A DNA stretch of 64,000 nucleotides from Butyrivibrio sp. INlla18. Lineage in GTDB: Bacteria; Bacillota; Clostridia; Lachnospirales; Lachnospiraceae. The notes under the pieces were generated by a model. The model ran no database searches and was not told where the DNA came from. It saw only the letters and a program-made list of their open reading frames with translations. A program made the translations under genes and the position numbers. Shown here piece after piece: positions 60,925 through 64,000 of this stretch. The stretch covers positions 124,001 through 188,000 of the forward strand of contig NZ_FMXK01000007.1 of the NCBI RefSeq assembly GCF_900103635.1, in the 5' to 3' direction. Position 1 is the stretch's first letter. The number at the start of each line of letters is the position of its first letter.

Positions 60925-61407
60925 TTATAGTTTTAAAACTGCGATCAATTCTTCTCCATCCATATCCCCTGTCTCTACAAATCCAAAAGACTCATAAAGA
61001 GCTTTTGCAACCGTGTTTTCCGGTTCATAGGAAAGCCAACAGTATTCTGCTTCTCCACATGGGAATGTCTTAATGAACTCAAGAGCAAGTTCTATTGCTT
61101 TTCTGCCATAGCCCTTTTGCTGATATCTCTTATCTATCATCAGCCGCCATAAATTATAGTTATTATCTGCTACCTTAGGTGCATCATCCCAATAGTCGTC
61201 TTTGTCATATCCGATCATGACAAATCCCACAAGTGTATCATCATCATAGACTCCATAAGGAAATGCGTAGCCATTATTGGTGACAGTTGTATAAGCCTCA
61301 ATGATACTAACCTCATTAGAAGCAACGAATTCTCTCTGGTCGTCATTAACAGAAAGTTTTAATATATCCCAAACATTTTTTCCATTTATCTTCTCAAGTC
61401 TTAACAT
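60925..61407 (-). CDS. GNAT acetyltransferase (polyamine-type)
   Basis: 160 aa from the ATG at 61407 (GGGAG eight bases away). LRLEKINGKNVWDILKL and FVASNEVSIIEAY near the start are typical of BltD/spermine-spermidine acetyltransferases; the acetyl-CoA loop is KRYQQKGYGRKAIE. Ends EESFGFVETG-type. The substrate could be a polyamine, but this is inferred from the family. Confidence 0.83.
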   Translation of the reverse strand: MLRLEKINGKNVWDILKLSVNDDQREFVASNEVSIIEAYTTVTNNGYAFPYGVYDDDTLVGFVMIGYDKDDYWDDAPKVADNNYNLWRLMIDKRYQQKGYGRKAIELALEFIKTFPCGEAEYCWLSYEPENTVAKALYESFGFVETGDMDGEELIAVLKL

Positions 61408-61456
61408 CTGGTGCTCTCCCAAAACAATTTTGCATTTCTCAATTAAACAATGATTC

Positions 61457-62080
61457 TTAAGAAGTCTTCAGCCAATCCATAGAACAAAGGTAATCATAAA
61501 AAGTCTGATATTCCGGAACTTCCCACTTGCCTTCTACATATGCAAGCAGATCGGTATCGGCTCTATATCCATCAATTGCGCATTTACCATAAGCGTCTAA
61601 ATGGTCACAATCTTTTCCCAACCAGAAATTCCCAGACTCCACATCATAAACCATAGTTTGATATTTCTTATCTGTCCCTGGAAACAGTTCTTCTTCACAT
61701 AGATTTATCACAACATAGTGGAAATGATTTTTGCCCGCAGCAGTAAGGTCCTCTATTCCATAGTTGTCATCGGTTACTTCAAGCAGGTAGCTGTTAGCCG
61801 AGGCATTTCTGTAGAGTCTGAAAATAGCTTCGTAGCTGTCATTGTGCCTGTAGAAATCATTAAGATCATATCTCATCTTATGCCTAAAGGTATTTCTATG
61901 GCCATCTTCCTCAGATAATGATACAAATGAGCATCTGTACACCTGTGGGATATAGAAAGACGCCTCCTGAGACTCTTCAGCCTTTTTCCCGCAAGCGCAT
62001 AGCTGAATGGCCATCAATGCCAATAATAAGCCGATCGCATATCGTATTCTTATTCCCTTATGTATCTTCTTCAAAAACAT
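61457..62080 (-). CDS. Predicted lipoprotein of the ECF operon
   Basis: 207 aa from the ATG at 62080 (GAGG nine bases away); earlier ATGs have no site. Signal segment IGLLLALMAIQLCAC with lipobox. The mature domain has scattered Cys and His (CEEELFPG, CDHLDAYGKCAID) and no known motif. Downstream of the ECF sigma/anti-sigma genes and the 91-aa gene on the same strand, it may be part of that regulon. Confidence 0.68.
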   Translation of the reverse strand: MFLKKIHKGIRIRYAIGLLLALMAIQLCACGKKAEESQEASFYIPQVYRCSFVSLSEEDGHRNTFRHKMRYDLNDFYRHNDSYEAIFRLYRNASANSYLLEVTDDNYGIEDLTAAGKNHFHYVVINLCEEELFPGTDKKYQTMVYDVESGNFWLGKDCDHLDAYGKCAIDGYRADTDLLAYVEGKWEVPEYQTFYDYLCSMDWLKTS

Positions 62081-62138
62081 ATAAAATATCCTCATCAGCA
62101 TCATAGATAGCTACTGTGCAGTTTATTGAATGTCTGGT

Positions 62139-62414
62139 TCACAATTCCGATTCATCATATGAATCATTGGCCCGCGAATTGCGATCATAGAAGAAATAAT
62201 AGCCGTTTGTAACCTCTGGAATAGCCTCTGCGCACTCATTACCAATGGTATTCCTTATCAGATTGAAAACATTTTCTGAAAGCGGCAGTTCTTTCCATAA
62301 TTCCGACTCTTCCATCTCAGGCTGCATAGAACTATCGGTATATTGGTAAACATGAAGACTGCTACCATTTTTCCCATCTATAAACGTACAACAGTGCATA
62401 GCTCTGTCAGCCAT
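62139..62414 (-). CDS. 91-aa hypothetical protein with start codon in a hairpin
   Basis: 91 aa, Glu/Tyr/Asn-rich (HVYQYTDSSMQPEMEESELWKE), no motif recognised. No ribosome-binding site is near; the ATGs at 62414 and 62399 sit in opposite arms of a 9-bp stem (62391-62421). It could be a fragment of a larger gene or a tightly controlled one. It is 27 bp after the anti-sigma gene stop. Confidence 0.45.
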   Translation of the reverse strand: MADRAMHCCTFIDGKNGSSLHVYQYTDSSMQPEMEESELWKELPLSENVFNLIRNTIGNECAEAIPEVTNGYYFFYDRNSRANDSYDESEL

Positions 62415-62421
62415 GCACTGT
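62391..62421 (-). other. Hairpin over the start codon of the 91-aa gene
   Basis: ACAGTGCAT (62391-62399) pairs with ATGCACTGT (62413-62421). No T-run follows on either side, so it is not an intrinsic terminator. Confidence 0.6.
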
Positions 62422-62441
62422 AATAATATTACACCATCTTC

Positions 62442-63230
62442 CTAATTATTGCTTGCATTAATAATTTCTTCTGCCATATCCATCATTTCATCTGCATCCA
62501 TTGGCGTATCGAAGGAAAGAATACAATAGTCCACTTCACCCATCACAAAATTAACCGTACTGCTCATTTTTGTTTCTCTTTCATCACTACCATAACTAAT
62601 AAAGAAATGTGGATCATTAGCATCCCTTTCTTTTTCTTCGTCTGTCAAAACCTCGCCAACGGGAACAAACAGATATTCATCACAACTATAATAAACATCT
62701 ACATCTTCAACCTTTCGGCTAGCTAAGGCATCCTTTGAGATGTCGCCACCAACCATACTCTTTGGATCCATATAGATTGCAACGTATGGTTCATTTTCTT
62801 TAACATAATTCATGCTTATGCCTTTGTAAGACAGAAGATCATTAAAATTATCATCCTGTGTAGTAGATTCGCCTATTTCCATATAATCAAACCCATATCC
62901 ATTGGAAAATGATTCTACAGCGGTAATGTCCAGCTCCGCCTGCTGTTCAAGCTTTTCAAGATCACCAAAATTTCTTGTTCGTGTTTCTATCTTATTATGG
63001 CCAACTACGCCTGTCGCAATTCCAGTAGCCGTTGCTGTCACTCCAAATACCATTATACATGCTGCAACTATGATTGCTGTTTTCTTTACTCCCATTCTTT
63101 TTTTCATCGTGCCTTCCTTTCTGATTGGACTAATCTTAGTTAAGTCCGATATCATCTTTTCTTTTTTGTCATCAGAAAGTTTGATAAGGCTCATAGATTC
63201 AATATACTCTTTATTTCTATATTCACTCAT
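62442..63230 (-). CDS. Anti-sigma-like membrane protein
   Basis: 262 aa. Short cytoplasmic N-terminus (about 48 residues), TM helix KKTAIIVAACIMVFGVTATA, and an extracellular domain of ~190 residues with acidic loops, the layout of Firmicute anti-sigma factors paired with ECF proteins. The last ~60 residues resemble DUF4367-type domains (VDYCILSFDTPMDADEMMDMAEEI). AAGGAG seven bases before the ATG; follows the sigma gene by 15 bp. Probably holds that sigma factor at the membrane. Confidence 0.75.
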   Translation of the reverse strand: MSEYRNKEYIESMSLIKLSDDKKEKMISDLTKISPIRKEGTMKKRMGVKKTAIIVAACIMVFGVTATATGIATGVVGHNKIETRTRNFGDLEKLEQQAELDITAVESFSNGYGFDYMEIGESTTQDDNFNDLLSYKGISMNYVKENEPYVAIYMDPKSMVGGDISKDALASRKVEDVDVYYSCDEYLFVPVGEVLTDEEKERDANDPHFFISYGSDERETKMSSTVNFVMGEVDYCILSFDTPMDADEMMDMAEEIINASNN

Positions 63231-63245
63231 GTAGATTCTCCTTGC

Positions 63246-63740
63246 CTAATCATTACCCCGTTTCAACATACCAAGATCATTCATGATTGAAAGCCTGAGT
63301 TTCTTTCGCCCGCGGGAAAGATACATATTAATCGCTGATTCTTTTTTTCCCAGAAGCTCCGCTATCTCTTTTGCCGAATACCCCTCATAGTAAAAAAGAT
63401 AAATACTGATACGATAGTTCATAGGCAGCTTCATTACTTCTTCAGTGATTCCAAGATCCGGTGGGGTAACAGCTTTTGCATCATCAGCTTCCTCTAGAAC
63501 TGTAGTCTTTCTGAAGAATGCACTCTTTAATTCGTTTTTACACATGTTTATAGTGGTTCTGATAACCCATGCCTTTTCATGTTCCAGACTATCAAACTGT
63601 GGATCCGATGTAATATATTTCACCAAAACTGCCTGACATATGTCCTCTGCATCAGTAGTACTCTTTAGATAATTGGTACCGATGCGCATAATCATGTCAG
63701 TGTAGCTCTCCACCAACCGTCTTGCTTCTTTCTCCTCCAT
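63246..63740 (-). CDS. ECF RNA polymerase sigma factor
   Basis: 164 aa from the ATG at 63740 (the open frame begins at 63824 in an AT-rich stretch without site). Sigma2: TNYLKSTTDAEDICQAVLVKYI; sigma4: LPMNYRISIYLFYYEGYSAKEIAELLGKKESAINMYLSRGRKKL. The first gene of an operon with an anti-sigma membrane protein, so likely activated by an envelope signal and probably autoregulated. No clear target promoter is recognised before it. Confidence 0.85.
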   Translation of the reverse strand: MEEKEARRLVESYTDMIMRIGTNYLKSTTDAEDICQAVLVKYITSDPQFDSLEHEKAWVIRTTINMCKNELKSAFFRKTTVLEEADDAKAVTPPDLGITEEVMKLPMNYRISIYLFYYEGYSAKEIAELLGKKESAINMYLSRGRKKLRLSIMNDLGMLKRGND

Positions 63741-63814
63741 GCGTCTACTCACTTTCTGATATCTTTTAGAAGGCCCTCTATATATAATACAATTCAAAAC
63801 GAGTAAACCTAACA

Positions 63815-63855
63815 CCAAAAACAAAAATTGAGTGCAGTATTATTACCGCACTCAA
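63815..63855 (-). terminator. Terminator of the edge gene
   Basis: Stem TTGAGTGC (63828-63835) / GCACTCAA (63848-63855), running into TTTTTGTTTTTGG on the minus strand, 40 bp after the stop of the partial gene. Confidence 0.75.
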
Positions 63856-63897
63856 ATCTTATCACGCAAATCAATTTATCATTCTTAACAAATACAA

Positions 63898-63999
63898 TTA
63901 TACTCTCACATGTTTTATCGCCTCTTGCTCATATATTACATCCCACTCATCATCAAGAATCCAATGTTTTATTCTTATTCCTGGGAATCTGAATATCTG
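63898..63999 (-). CDS. C-terminal fragment of an unknown protein (cut by window edge)
   Basis: A minus-strand frame entering from the right edge and ending with TAA at 63898. The last 33 residues include RFPGIRIKHWILDDEWDVIY and end AIKHVRV. No family can be assigned. The following terminator supports a real gene. Confidence 0.55.
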   Translation of the reverse strand, partial: QIFRFPGIRIKHWILDDEWDVIYEQEAIKHVRV

Positions 64000-64000
64000 T

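Overview
The window looks like a chromosomal segment of a low-to-mid GC, flagellated, carbohydrate-degrading Firmicute. The best guess is a Lachnospiraceae member close to Butyrivibrio, Pseudobutyrivibrio or Roseburia. The reasons are the flagellin, strong AGGAGG ribosome-binding sites, many Asp/Ser-rich lipoproteins, glycoside phosphorylase and ABC sugar clusters, and the infC-rpmI-rplT order behind a structured leader. Genus is inference; no rRNA gene is present. Most genes are on the minus strand.

Layout. 1-0.5 kb: 3' end of a flagellin gene. 0.6-6.3 kb: a TetR-controlled membrane module (MMPL/RND transporter, heptad-repeat lipoprotein, divergent tetR with two operators). 6.3-8.2 kb: membrane diguanylate cyclase. 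8.2-9.0 kb: a gene-free stretch with a regularly spaced near-palindrome array and a 188-bp foldback. 9-12.4 kb: glycogen phosphorylase and its LacI-type regulator, with three matching operators. 12.5-14.1 kb: MFS protein plus two tiny membrane proteins, translationally coupled. 14.2-17 kb: a 682-aa Ala/Pro/Glu-rich repeat protein, REP-like elements and a 63-bp tandem array. 17-24.7 kb: sucrose-phosphorylase-like enzyme, P-loop kinase, LacI regulator and a three-gene ABC sugar importer without its own ATPase. 24.8-30.6 kb: DUF1858 protein, ferredoxin-type aldo/keto reductase, alpha-galactosidase with TetR regulator, and PepD. 30.7-32.1 kb: rplT, rpmI, and infC with an AUU start and attenuator leader. 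32.1-46.7 kb: VanZ, flavoprotein, PepF, HAD phosphatase, secreted amylase, CPBP protease, a type I toxin-like peptide, tRNA-Trp, cyclophilin, CapA/DUF3160 pair and a small alarmone synthetase. 46.8-48.3 kb: BTAD-type regulator with a Cys-rich mini-protein. 48.4-53.2 kb: an AT-rich island. 53.4-64 kb: lipoproteins and many short one-domain enzymes (isochorismatase, GNATs, HAD, metallophosphoesterase, HIT, MazG, histidine phosphatase), an XRE regulator with a duplicated operator, and an ECF sigma/anti-sigma operon.

The most unusual region is 48.4-53.2 kb. A Rgg/RNPP-like regulator (XRE HTH plus TPR-like helices) converges on, and overlaps by 19 bp, a 60-aa secreted mini-protein gene with a strong ribosome-binding site. 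A half-size ABC exporter gene lies on the other side of a perfect 24-bp hairpin. The exporter is split by an IS1634-like element with a clean 6-bp target duplication; removing the element and one copy restores a 527-codon reading frame. This fits a peptide-signalling or peptide-export island, recently disabled in this strain. The peptide-receptor link is an inference from gene layout, not shown by sequence alone.

A second theme is short dyad-symmetric DNA in intergenic space: the 75-bp-period array, the 63-bp-period array, the foldback, and a REP-like family built on CCCTAGGGACGGAGGTT that occurs at three loci (four sites) as hairpins or single arms.
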